Positions 50,908 through 63,000 of a DNA stretch of 64,000 nt are shown here, one piece after another. Below the pieces are notes generated by a model, which was not told the DNA's origin, did no database searches, and saw only the letters and a program-made list of their open reading frames with translations. Origin of the DNA: Amaranthus tricolor (taxonomy: Eukaryota; Streptophyta; Magnoliopsida; Caryophyllales; Amaranthaceae); NCBI RefSeq assembly GCF_026212465.1, contig NC_080056.1:21928482-21992481 (forward strand). The letters run 5' to 3'. The translations under genes and the position numbers were made by a program. The first letter of the stretch is position 1. Each line of letters begins with the position of its first letter.

Positions 50908-52261
50908 GGTATACATTATTTTGTTGAAATGGTTAGAATCAAAAACAATAGTCATATACTTGAAATTACGTGCTAAGTTTCGTTTTTAAGGTTTTTTCAG
51001 CTTTTTTGGCAATTTCTCGTGTAAAGTGGTTCAAACTTGGTTTGTCTACCACGAAACATGGCACACAACACGATCTGGTATATATTATTGTGTTGAAATA
51101 ATGAAAATAAAAAACAATAGTCAGATGCTTGAAATTACGTGCGAAGTTGTGTGTTTGAGGTTTTTTATGCGTGTTTTGCACTTTCTCGTATAAAGTGGTT
51201 CAAAATCGGTTTGTTTTGAATGAAACTTGGCACTAAAAACTATTTGCTATAAATTATTGTGTTGAAATTGTTAGAATCTAATAAAACAATAGTTATATGC
51301 TTGAAATTACATGCAAAGTTGCATTTTTAAGGTTTTTCAATCTTTTTTGGCACGTTCTCGCATAAAGTGGTCCAAACTTGGTTTGTTTTGCATGAAACTT
51401 GGCACTAAACACAATTTGGTATATATATTGTGTTAAAATGGTGACAATCGAAAACAATAGTCATATGCCTGAAATTACGTGCTAAGTTGCATTTTTAAGG
51501 TTTTTTCAACTTTTTTGGCATTTTTTCGTGTAAAGTGGTTCAAACTTGGTTTGTTTAGCACGAAACATGGCACACAACACTATTTGGTATATATTATTTT
51601 TTTTAAACAGTGAAAATAAAAAAAAATAGTCATATGCTTGAAATTACGTGCGAATTGCATATTTGAGGTTTTTTAAGCGTTTTTGGCACTTTCTTGTATA
51701 AAATGGTTCAAAATTGGATTGTTTTGCATGAAACTTGGCACTAAACACTATTTGGTATAAATTATTGTGTTGAAATTTTTAGAATCGAAAAGAATAGTCA
51801 TATGCTTGAAATTACGAGCTAAATTGCGTTTTTGATGTTTTTTTAAGCTTTTTTGACACTTTCTCGCACAAAGTGGTTAAAACTTGGTTTGTTTTGCATG
51901 AAACATGGCACACGACACTAATTGGTATATATTATTTTGTTGAAATAGTTAGAATCCAAAAGAGTAGTCATATGCTTTAAATTAAGTGCTAAATTGCGTC
52001 TTTAATGTTTTTTAAGCTTTTTTGGCACTTTTTCGCATAAAGTGGTTAACACGTGGTTTGTTTTGCAGGAAACTTGTCACCAAAAAGTATTTGGTATATG
52101 TTATTGTGTTGAAATGGTGAGAATCGAATATAATAGTCATATGCTTGAAATTACATCCTAAGTTGCGTGTTTGAGGTTTTTTAAACGTTTTTAGCACTTT
52201 CTCGCATAAAGTGGTTCAAACTTGGTGTTTTGGGAACGAAACTTCGCACACGACACTATTT
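50908..52261 (+). repeat. HOR unit 27
   Basis: 1354 bp. The front resembles units 25/26 ('gatctggtat' in M2). The back resembles units 18/23 ('aaaagagtagtc', 'cactttttcgc'). It is a mosaic unit. Confidence 0.92.
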
Positions 52262-53613
52262 GGTATATATTATTTTGTTGAAATGGTTAGAATCAAAAAC
52301 AATAGTCATATACTTGAAATTACGTGCTAAGTTTCGTTTTTAAGGTTTTTTCAGCTTTTTTGGCAATTTCTCGTGTAAAGTTATTCAAACTTGGTTTGTC
52401 TACCACGAAACATGGCACACAACACGATCTGGTATACATTATTGTGTTGAAATAATGAAAATAAAAAACAATGAAGATGCTTGAAATTACGTGCGAAGTT
52501 GTGTGTTTGAGGTTTTTTATGCGTGTTTTGCACTTTCTCGTATAAAGTGGTTCAAAATCGGTTTGTTTTGAATGAAACTTGGCACTAAACACTATTTGCT
52601 ATAAATTATTGTGTTGAAATTGTTAGAATGTAATAAAACAATAGTTATATGCTTCAAATTAAATGCAAAGTTGCATTTTTAAGGTTTTTCAATCTTTTTT
52701 GGCATGTTCTCGCATAAAGTGGTCCAAACTTGGTTTGTTTTGCATGAAACTTGGCCCTAAACACAATTTTGTATATATATTGTGTTAAAATGGTGACAAT
52801 CGAAAACAATAGTCATATGCCTGAAATTACGTGCTAAGTTGCATTTTTAAGGTTTTTTCAACTTTTTTGGCATTTTTTCGTGTAAAGTGGTTCAAACTTG
52901 GTTTGTTTAGCACGAAACATGGCACACAACACTGTTTGGTATACATTATTTTTTTAAAATAGTGAAAATAAAAAACAATAGTCATATGCTTGAAATTACG
53001 TGCGAATTGCATATTTGAGGTTTTTTAAGCGTTTTTGGCACTTTCTTGTATAAAGTGGTTCAAAATTGGATTGTTTTGCATGAAACTTGGCAATAAACAC
53101 TATTTGGTATAAATTATTGTGTTGAAATTTTTAGAATCGAAAAGAATAGTCATATGCTTGAAATTACGAGCTAAATTGCGTTTTTGATGTTTTTTTAAGC
53201 TTTTTTGACACTTTCTCGCACAAAGTGGTTCAAACTTGGTTTGTTTTGCATGAAACATGGCACACGACACTAATTGGTATATATTATTGTGTTGAAATAG
53301 TTAGAATCCAAAAGAATAGTCATATGCTTTAAATTAAGTGCTAAATTGCGTCTTTAATGTTTTTTAAGCTTTTTTGGCACTTTCTCGCATAAAGTGGTTA
53401 AAACGTGGTTTGTTTTGCAGGAAACTTGTCACCAAAAAGTATTTGGTATATGTTATTGTGTTGAAATGGTGAGAATCGAATATAATAGTCATATGCTTGA
53501 AATTACATCCTATGTTGCGTGTTTGAGGTTTTTTAAACGTTTTTAGCACTTTCTCGCATAAAGTGGTTCAAACTTGGTGTTTTGGGAACGAAACTTTGCA
53601 CACGACACTATTT
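52262..53613 (+). repeat. HOR unit 28
   Basis: 1352 bp. Third copy of the unit 19/24 lineage, 5415 bp after unit 24. Confidence 0.93.
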
Positions 53614-54963
53614 GGTATATATTATTTTGTTGAAATGGTTAGAATCAAAAACAATAGTCATATACTTGAAATTACGTGTTAAGTTTTGTTTTTAAGGTTT
53701 TTCTAGCTTTTTTGGCAATTTCTCGTGTAAAGTGGTTCAAACTTGGTTTGTCTACCACGAAACATGGCACACAACACGATTTGGTATATATTATTGTGTT
53801 GAAATAATGAAAATAAAAAACAATAGTCAGATGCTTGACGTGCGAAGTTGCGTGTTTGAGGTTTTTTATGCGTGTTTTGCACTTTCTCGTATAAAGTGCT
53901 TCAAAATCGGTTTGTTTTGAATGAAACTTGGCACTAAAAACTATTTGCTATAAATTATTGTGTTGAAATTGTTAAAATCTAATAAAACAATAGTTATATG
54001 CTTGAAATTACATGCAAAGTTGCATTTTTAAGGTTTTTCAATATTTTTTGGCACGTTCTCGCATAAAGTGGTCCAAACTTGGTTTGTATTGCATGAAACT
54101 TGGCACTAAACACAATTTGGTATATATATTGTGTTAAAATGGTGACAATCGAAAACAATAGTCATATGCCTGAAATTACGTGCTAAGTTGCATTTTTAAG
54201 GTTTTTTCAACTTTTTTGGCATTTTTTCGTGTAAAGTGGTTCAAACTTGGTTTGTTTAGCACGAAACATGGCACACAACACTGTTTGGTATACATTATTT
54301 TTTTTAAATAGTGAAAATAAAAAACAATAGTCATATGCTTGAAATTACGTGCGAATTGCATATTTGAGGTTTTTTAAGCGTTTTTGGCACTTTCTTGTAT
54401 AAAGTGGTTCAAAATTGGATTGTTTTGCATGAAACTTGGCAATAAACACTATTTGGTATAAATTATTGTGTTGAAATTTTTAGAATCGAAAAGAATAGTC
54501 ATATGCTTGAAATTACGAGCTAAATTGCGTTTTTGATGTTTTTTTAAGCTTTTTTGACACTTTCTCGCACAAAGTGGTTAAAACTTGGTTTGTTTTGCAT
54601 GAAACATGGCACACGACACTAATTGGTATATATTATTGTGTTGAAATAGTTAGAATCCAAAAGAATAGTCATATGCTTTAAATTAAGTGCTAAATTGCGT
54701 CTTTAATGTTTTTTAAGCTTTTTTGGCACTTTCTCGCACAAAGTGGTTAAAACGTGGTTTGTTTTGCAGGAAACTTGTCACTAAAAAGTATTTGGTATAT
54801 GTTATTGTGTTGAAATGGTGAGAATCGAATATAATAGTCATATGCTTGAAATTACATCCTATGTTGCGTGTTTGAGGTTTTTTTAAACGTTTTTAGCACT
54901 TTCTCGCATAAAGTGGTTCAAACTTGGTGTTTTGGGAACGAAACTTTGCACACGACACTATTT
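53614..54963 (+). repeat. HOR unit 29
   Basis: 1350 bp. M1 has 'gtgttaagttttg' and 'tttttctagc', shared with units 30, 31 and the partial unit. M2 lacks 5 bp ('gatgcttgacgtgcg', about 53837). Confidence 0.93.
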
Positions 54964-56317
54964 GGTATATATTATTTTGTTGAAATGGTTAGAATCAAAA
55001 ACAATAGTCATATACTTGAAATTACGTGTTAAGTTTTGTTTTTAAGGTTTTTCTAGCTTTTTTGGCAATTTCTCGTGTAAAGTGGTTCAAACTTGGTTTG
55101 TCTACCACGAAACATGGCACACAACACGATTTGGTATATATTATTGTGTTGAAATAATGAAAATAAAAAACAATAGTCAGATGCTTGAAATTACGTGCGA
55201 AGTTGCGTGTTTGAGGTTTTTTATGCGTGTTTTGCACTTTCTCGTATAAAGTGCTTCAAAATCGGTTTGTTTTGAATGAAACTTGGCACTAAAAACTATT
55301 TGCTATAAATTATTGTGTTGAAATTGTTAAAATCTAATAAAACAATAGTTATATGCTTGAAATTACATGCAAAGTTGCATTTTTAAGGTTTTTCAATATT
55401 TTTTGGCACGTTCTCGCATAAAGTGGTCCAAACTTGGTTTGTATTGCATGAAACTTGGCACTAAACACAATTTGGTATATATATTGTGTTAAAATGGTGA
55501 CAATCGAAAACAATAGTCATATGCCTGAAATTACGTGCTAAGTTGCATTTTTAAGGTTTTTTCAACTTTTTTGGCATTTTTTCGTGTAAAGTGGTTCAAA
55601 CTTGGTTTGTTTAGCACGAAACATGGCACACAACACTGTTTGGTATACATTATTTTTTTAAAATAGTGAAAATAAAAAACAATAGTCATATGCTTGAAAT
55701 TACGTGCGAATTGCATATTTGAGGTTTTTTAAGCGTTTTTGGCACTTTCTTGTATAAAGTGGTTCAAAATTGGATTGTTTTGCATGAAACTTGGCAATAA
55801 ACACTATTTGGTATAAATTATTGTGTTGAAATTTTTAGAATCGAAAAGAATAGTCATATGCTTGAAATTACGAGCTAAATTGCGTTTTTGATGTTTTTTT
55901 AAGCTTTTTTGACACTTTCTCGCACAAAGTGGTTAAAACTTGGTTTGTTTTGCATGAAACATGGCACACGACACTAATTGGTATATATTATTGTGTTGAA
56001 ATAGTTAGAATCCAAAAGAATAGTCATATGCTTTAAATTAAGTGCTAAATTGCGTCTTTAATGTTTTTTAAGCTTTTTTGGCACTTTCTCGCATAAAGTG
56101 GTTAAAACGTGGTTTGTTTTGCAGGAAACTTGTCACTAAAAAGTATTTGGTATATGTTATTGTGTTGAAATGGTGAGAATCGAATATAATAGTCATATGC
56201 TTGAAATTACATCCTATGTTGCGTGTTTGAGGTTTTTTAAACGTTTTTAGCACTTTCTCGCATAAAGTGGTTCAAACTTGGTGTTTTGGGAACGAAACTT
56301 TGCACACGACACTATTT
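54964..56317 (+). repeat. HOR unit 30
   Basis: 1354 bp. Near-copy of unit 29 without its 5-bp deletion. M3 has 'gttaaaatctaataaaac' and 'ggtttgtattgcatg', both shared with unit 29. Confidence 0.93.
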
Positions 56318-57672
56318 GGTATATATTATTTTGTTGAAATGGTTAGAATCAAAAACAATAGTCATATACTTGAAATTACGTGTTAAGTTTTGTTTTTAAG
56401 GTTTTTCTAGCTTTTTTGGCAATTTCTCGTGTAAAGTGGTTCAAACTTGGTTTGTCTACCACGAAACATGGCACACAACACGATTTGGTATATATTATTG
56501 TGTTGAAATAATGAAAATAAAAAACAATAGTCAGATGCTTGAAATAACGTGCGAAGTTGCGTGTTTGAGGTTTTTTATGCGTGTTTTGCACTTTCTCGTA
56601 TAAAGTGCTTCAAAATCGGTTTGTTTTGAATGAAACTTGGCACTAAAAACTATTTGCTATAAATTATTGTGTTGAAATTGTTAGAATCTAATAAAACAAT
56701 AGTTATATGCTTGAAATTACATGCAAAGTTGCATTTTTAAGGTTTTTCAATATTTTTTGGCACGTTCTCGCATAAAGTGGTCCAAACTTGGTTTGTTTTG
56801 CATGAAACTTGGCACTAAACACAATTGGGTATATATATTGTGTTAAAATGGTGACAATCGAAAACAATAGTCATATGCCTGAAATTACGTGCTAAGTTGC
56901 ATTTTTAAGGTTTTTTCAACTTTTTTGGCATTTTTTCGTGTAAAGTGGTTCAAACTTGGTTTGTTTAGCACGAAACATGGCACACAACACTATTTGGTAT
57001 ATATTATTTTTTTTAAATAGTGAAAATAAAAAAAGATAGTCATATGCTTGAAATTACGTGCGAATTGCATATTTGAGGTTTTTTAAGCGTTTTTGGCACT
57101 TTCTTGTATAAAGTGGTTCAAAATTGGTTTGTTTTGCATGAAACTTGGCAGTAAACACTATTTGGTATAAATTATTGTGTTGAAATTTTTAGAATCGAAA
57201 AGAATAGTCATATGCTTGAAATTACGAGCTAAATTGCGTTTTTGATGTTTTTTTAAGCTTTTTTGACACATTCTCGCACAAAGTGGTTAAAACTTGGTTT
57301 GTTTTGCATGAAACATGGCACACGACACTAATTGGTATATATTATTTTGTTGAAATAGTTAGAATCCAAAAGAATAGTCATATGCTTTAAATTAAGTGCT
57401 AAATTGCGTCTTTAATGTTTTTTTAAGCTTTTTTGGCACTTTCTCGCATAAAGTGGTTAAAACGTGGTTTGTTTTGCAGGAAACTTGTCACTAAAAAGTA
57501 TTTGGTATATGTTATTGTGTTGAAATGGTGAGAATCGAATATAATAGTCATATGCTTGAAATTACATCCTAAGTTGCGTGTTTGAGGTTTTTTAAACGTT
57601 TTTAGCACTTTCTCGCATAAAGTGGTTCAAAGTTGGTGTTTTGGGAACGAAACTTTGCACACGACACTATTT
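56318..57672 (+). repeat. HOR unit 31
   Basis: 1355 bp. M1 is of the unit 29/30 lineage; M5-M8 match unit 25 ('aaaaagatagtc', 'caaagttggtg'). It is another mosaic. Confidence 0.93.
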
Positions 57673-59026
57673 GGTATATATTATTTTGTTGAAATGGTTA
57701 GAATCAAAAACAATAGTCATATACTTGAAATTACGTGCTAAGTTTCGTTTTTAAGGTTTTTTCAGCTTTTTTGGCAATTTCTCGTGTAAAGTGGTTCAAA
57801 CTTGGTTTGTCTACCACGAAACATGGCACACAACACGATCTGGTATATATTATTGTGTTGAAATAATGAAAATAAAAAACAATAGTCAGATGCTTGAAAT
57901 TACGTGCGAAGTTGTGTGTTTGTGGTTTTTTATGCGTGTTTTGCACTTTCTCGTATAAAGTGGTTCAAAATCGGTTTGTTTTGAATGAAACTTGGCACTA
58001 AAAACTATTTGCAATAAATTATTGTGTTGAAATTGTTAGAATCTAATAAAACAATAGTTATATGCTTGAAATTACATGCAAAGTTGCATTTTTAAGGTTT
58101 TTCAATATTTTTTGGCACGTTCTCGCATAAAGTGGTCCAAACATGGTTTGTTTTGCATGAAACTTGGCACTAAACACAATTTGGTATATATATTGTGTTA
58201 AAATGGTGACAATCGAAAACAATAGTCATATGCCTGAAATTACGTGCTAAGTTGCATTTTTAAGGTTTTTTCAACTTTTTTGGCATTTTTTCGTGTAAAG
58301 TGGTTCAAACTTGGTTTGTTTAGCACGAAACATGGCACACAACACTATTTGGTATATATTATTTTTTTTAAATAGTGAAAATAAAAAACAATAGTCATAT
58401 GCTTGAAATTACGTGCGAATTGCATATTTGAGGTTTTTTAAGCGTTTTTGGCACTTTCTTGTATAAAGTGGTTCGAAAGTGGATTGTTTTGCATGAAACT
58501 TGGCAATAAACACTATTTGGTATAAATTATTGTGTTGAAATTTTTAGAATCGAAAAGAATAGTCATATGCTTGAAATTACGAGCTAAATTGCGTTTTTGA
58601 TGTTTTTTTAAGCTTTTTTGACACTTTCTCGCACAAAGTGGTTAAAACTTGGTTTGTTTTGCATGAAACATGGCACACGACACTAATTGGTATATATTAT
58701 TGTGTTGAAATAGTTAGAATCCAAAAGAATAGTCATATGCTTTAAATTAAGTGCTAAATTGCGTCTTTAATGTTTTTTAAGCTTTTTTGGCACTTTCTCG
58801 CATAAAGTGGTTAAAACGTGGTTTGTTTTGCAGGAAACTTGTCACTAAAAAGTATTTGGTATATGTTATTGTGTTGAAATGGTGAGAATCGAATATAATA
58901 GTCATATGCTTGAAATTACATCCTATGTTGCGTGTTTGAGGTTTTTTAAACGTTTTTAGCACTTTCTCGCATAAAGTGGTTCAAACTTGGTGTTTTGGGA
59001 ACGAAACTTTGCACACGACACTATTT
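57673..59026 (+). repeat. HOR unit 32 (last complete)
   Basis: 1354 bp. M1-M3 resemble units 25/26 ('gatctggtat', 'gcaataaatt'). M4-M8 resemble units 29/30. Confidence 0.93.
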
Positions 59027-59364
59027 GGTATATATTATTTTGTTGAAATGGTTAGAATCAAAAACAATAGTCATATACTTGAAATTACGTGTTAAGTTTT
59101 GTTTTTAAGGTTTTTCTAGCTTTTTTGGCAATTTCTCGTGTAAAGTGGTTCAAACTTGGTTTGTCTACCACGAAACATGGCACACAACACGATTTGGTAT
59201 ATATTATTGTGTTGAAATAATGAAAATAAAAAACAATAGTCAGATGCTTGAAATTACGTGCGAAGTTGCGTGTTTGAGGTTTTTTATGCGTTTTTTGCAC
59301 TTTCTCGTATAAAGTTGTTCAAAATCGGTTTGTTTTGAATGAAACTTGGCACTAAACACTATTT
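59027..59364 (+). repeat. Terminal partial HOR unit: M1 and M2 only
   Basis: M1 starts at 59027 and M2 at 59196. At 59365 the sequence continues with X1 instead of M3, so the regular HOR order ends here. M2 has reverted to the left-block form 'ttttttatgcgttttttgc'. Confidence 0.9.
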
Positions 59365-60041
59365 GCTATAAATTATTGTGTTGAAATTTTTAAAATCGAA
59401 AACAATAGTCATATGCTTGAACTTAGTTGCTAAATAGCGTTTTTAATGTCTTTAAAGCTTTTTTGGCACTTTCTCGCATAATGTGGTTAAAACGTGGTTT
59501 GTTTTTCAAGAAGCTTGTCACTAAGAAGTATTTGGTATATATTATTGTGTTGAAATGGCGACTATCGAAAACAATAGTCATATGCTTAAAATTACATGCT
59601 AAGTTGCGTTTTTGGCGGTTTTAAAAATTTTTGGCACTTGCTCGCATAAAGTAGTTCAAACATGGTTTGTTTTGCATGAAACATTGCATACAGCAGTACT
59701 TGTTATATATTATTGTGTTTAAATGATTGGAATCAAAAGCATATAGTCATATGCTTGAAATTACGTGCTAAGTTTCGTGTTTGTGGTTTTTTAAGCATTT
59801 TAGGCACTTTCTCGAATAAAGTGGTTCAAACTTAGTTTGTTTTGCATCAAACTTGGCACACAACAATATTTGGTATATATTATTGTGTTGAAATTGTTAG
59901 AATCCAAAACAATAATCATATGTTTTAAATTCTGTGCTAAGTTGCGTGTTTGTGGTTTTTTAAGCGTTTTTGGCACTTTCTCGCAAAAAGTGGTTCAAAC
60001 TTGGTTTGTTGTTTCATGAAACTTGGTACTAAACACTATTT
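59365..60041 (+). repeat. X monomers on the right side of the HOR array
   Basis: Monomers start at 59365, 59534, about 59702 and 59872. They carry the same marks as the X monomers after M2 in the left blocks (5100, 9998, 13037): 'gaacttagttgctaaat', 'ttttaatgtctttaaagc', 'aagaagcttgtcac', 'atggcgactatcg' and 'gcatatagtcatatgc'. One X monomer present at about 5608-5776 is absent here. Confidence 0.88.
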
Positions 60042-63000
60042 GGCATATATTATTGTGTTGAAATTTTGATAATCAAAAAAAATAGTCATTTGCTTGATAT
60101 TACATGTTAAATTGCGTTTTTAATGTTTTTAAAGCTTTTTTGGCACTTTCTCGCATAAAATAGTTAAAACGTGGTTTGTTTTACAGGAAACTTGTCACTG
60201 AAAAGTATTTGGTATATATTATTGTGTTGAAATTTTTGACAATCGAAAACAGTTGTCATATGCTTGAAATTACGTCCTAAGTTGTGTGTTTGACGTTTTT
60301 TATGCGTTTTTAAAACTTTCTCTCATAAAGTGGTTCAAACTTGGTTTGTTTGGAAAGAAACTTGGCACACGACGCTATTTGGTATATGTTATTGTATTGA
60401 AATTGTTAGAATCCAAAACAATATTCAAACGCTTGAAATTACGTGCAAAGATGCGTTTTTGAGGTTTTTAAGCGTTTTTGGCACTTTCTCGCATAAAATG
60501 GTTCAACCTTGGTTTTTTTGGCACAAAACTTGGCACATAACACTATTTGGTACATATTATTGTGTTGAATTGTTAGAATCTAAAACAATAGTCATATGTT
60601 TGAAATTACGTGCCAAGTTGCGTGTTTGTGGGTTATCAAGCGTTTTTGGCACTTTCACGTATAAAAAGGTTCAAACTTTGTTTGGTTTTCATGAAACTTC
60701 GTACTAAATACTCTTTCGTATATATTATTGTGTTGAAATTGTGAATCGAAAACAATAGTCATATGCTTTAAATTACGTGCTAAATTGCGCTTTTAATGTT
60801 TTTTAAGCTTTTTTGGCACTTTCTCGCATAAAATAGTTAGAACGTGGTTTGTTTTGCAGGAAACTTGTCACTAAAAAGTATTTGGTATATATTAATGTGT
60901 TGAAATGGCGACAATCGAAAAGAATAGTCATATGCTTGAAATTGATTCCTAAGTTGCATTTTTTAGGATTTTTAAGCGTTTTTTGCTCTTTCTCGCATAA
61001 AGTGGTTCTAACTTTGTTTGTTTGGCATGAAACTTGGCACACGAAACTATTTGGTAAATATTATTGTGTTGAAATAGTTAGAATCCAAAACAATAGTGAT
61101 ATGCTTGAAATTACATGCTAAGTGGTGTTTTAAAGGTTTTTAAAGCTTTTTTAGCGCTTTCTCGCATAAAGTGGTCCAAACTTGGTTAGTTTTGCATGAA
61201 ACTTGGCACTAAACACAGTATATAGTATTCAGTTTAAGGAGTTAGAATCGAAATAAATAGGCTTATGTTTTTAATTACGTACTAAGTTGCGTTTTTGAGG
61301 TTTTTTAAGCGTTTTTGGCATTTTCTTGCATAATGTTGTTCAAAGTTTTTTTTTGCCACGAAACTTGGGACACAATCGAAAACAATAGTCATATGCTTGC
61401 AATTATGTACTAAGTTTCGTTTTTAAGGTTTTTTCAGCTTTTTCGGCATTTTCTCGTGTAAAGTGGTTCAAACTTGGTTTGGTTACAACGAAACATGGCA
61501 TACAACACTATTAAGTATATATTTTTTTGTTGAAATAGTGAAAATGATAAACAATAGTCATATGCTTGAAATTACGTGCGAAGTTGCGTGTTTGAGGTTT
61601 TTTAAGCGTTTTGGCACTTTCTCGCATAAAGTGGTTCAAAGTTGGTTTGTTTTGAATAAAACTTGGCACTAATAAATATATGGTATAAATTATTGTGGTG
61701 AAATAGTTAGAATCGAAAAAAATAGTCATATGCTTGAAATTATGTACTAAGTTGCATTTTTGGGGTTTTTAAAGCATTTTTGGCACTTTCTCGCATAAAG
61801 TAGTTCGAACATAGTTTGTTTTGCATGAAACATTGCACACAATATTATTTCTTATATATTATTGTGTTGAAATGATTAGAATAAAAAATAAATAGTCATA
61901 TGCTTGAAATTGCGTGCTATGTTGCGTGTTTGTAGTTTTCTAAGCGTTTTAGGCACTTTTTAGCATAAAGTTGTTCAAACTTCGTTTCTTTGGCATGAAA
62001 TTTTGCACACGAAACTAATTGATTTATATTATTGTGTTGAAAGGGTTATAATCCAAAATAATAGTCATAAGCTTTAAGGTTTTTTAAGGTTTTTTTGCAT
62101 AAAACTTGTCACGAAACACTATTTTGTATATATTATTCTTTTGAAATAGGTAAAATGGAAAACAATAGTCATATGTTTGAAATTACATGCTAAGTTGCAT
62201 TTTTGAGGTTTTTGAGCGTTTTTTTTTCACTTTCTAGCATAAAGTGGTTCAAACTTGGGTTGTTTTCCATAAAACTTTGTACACAAAAGTATTTGTTATA
62301 TATTATTGTATTGAAATAACCCAAAACAGTAATCATATTTTTGAAATTACGTGCTAAGTTGCGTTTTTAAGGTGTTTTATGTCTTTTTGGCACTTTCTCG
62401 CATAAAGTGGTTAAAACGTGGTTTTTTTGCATGAAACTTGTCACTAAACACTTATTTGTATATATTATTCTTTTGAAATGGGTAAAATCGAAAACAATAG
62501 TCATATGCTTGAAATTACGTTATAAGTTGCGTTTTGGGGTTTTTTTTATGCATTTTTTTGCACTTTCTCGCACAAAGTAGTTCAAACATGGTTTGTTTTG
62601 CAAGAAACATATCATACAACACTATTTGTTATATATTATTGTGTTGAAATGATTATAATAAAAAAGCATATAGTCATATGCTTGAAATTACGTGCTAAGT
62701 TGCGTGTTTGTTGTTTTTTAAGCATTTTAGGCACTTTGTCGCATAAAGTGGTTGAAACTTAGTTTGTTTGGCATGAAAGTGGGCACACGACACTAATTGA
62801 TACATATTATGGTGCTGAAATGGTTAGAATCAAAAATAATAGTCATATGTTGGAAATTATGTGCTAAGTTGCGTGTTTGTGGTTTTTTAAGCGATTTTGT
62901 CACTTTCTCGCATAAAGTGGTTCAAACTTTGTTTGTTTTGCATGAAAGTGGCACTAAACAATATTTGGTATATATTATTGTGTTGAATTTTGTTAGAATT

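Larger units (their letters stand above)
15621..59364 (+). repeat. Eight-monomer higher-order repeat array, 32 complete units plus a partial one
   Basis: M1 starts (ggtatatatt followed by 'ttgttgaaatggttagaatc') lie at 15621, 16977, 18334, 19688, 21042, 22396, 23753, 25106, 26460, 27818, 29195, 30564, 31890, 33292, 34646, 36000, 37361, 38711, 40067, 41421, 42746, 44115, 45493, 46847, 48200, 49554, 50908, 52262, 53614, 54964, 56318, 57673 and 59027. The commonest spacing is exactly 1354 bp, and departures trace to visible indels or the N gap. Each unit holds eight distinguishable monomers in fixed order. Corresponding monomers in different units are nearly identical, while monomers within a unit differ strongly. 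This is the defining pattern of a higher-order repeat, as in human alpha satellite. Confidence 0.96.
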
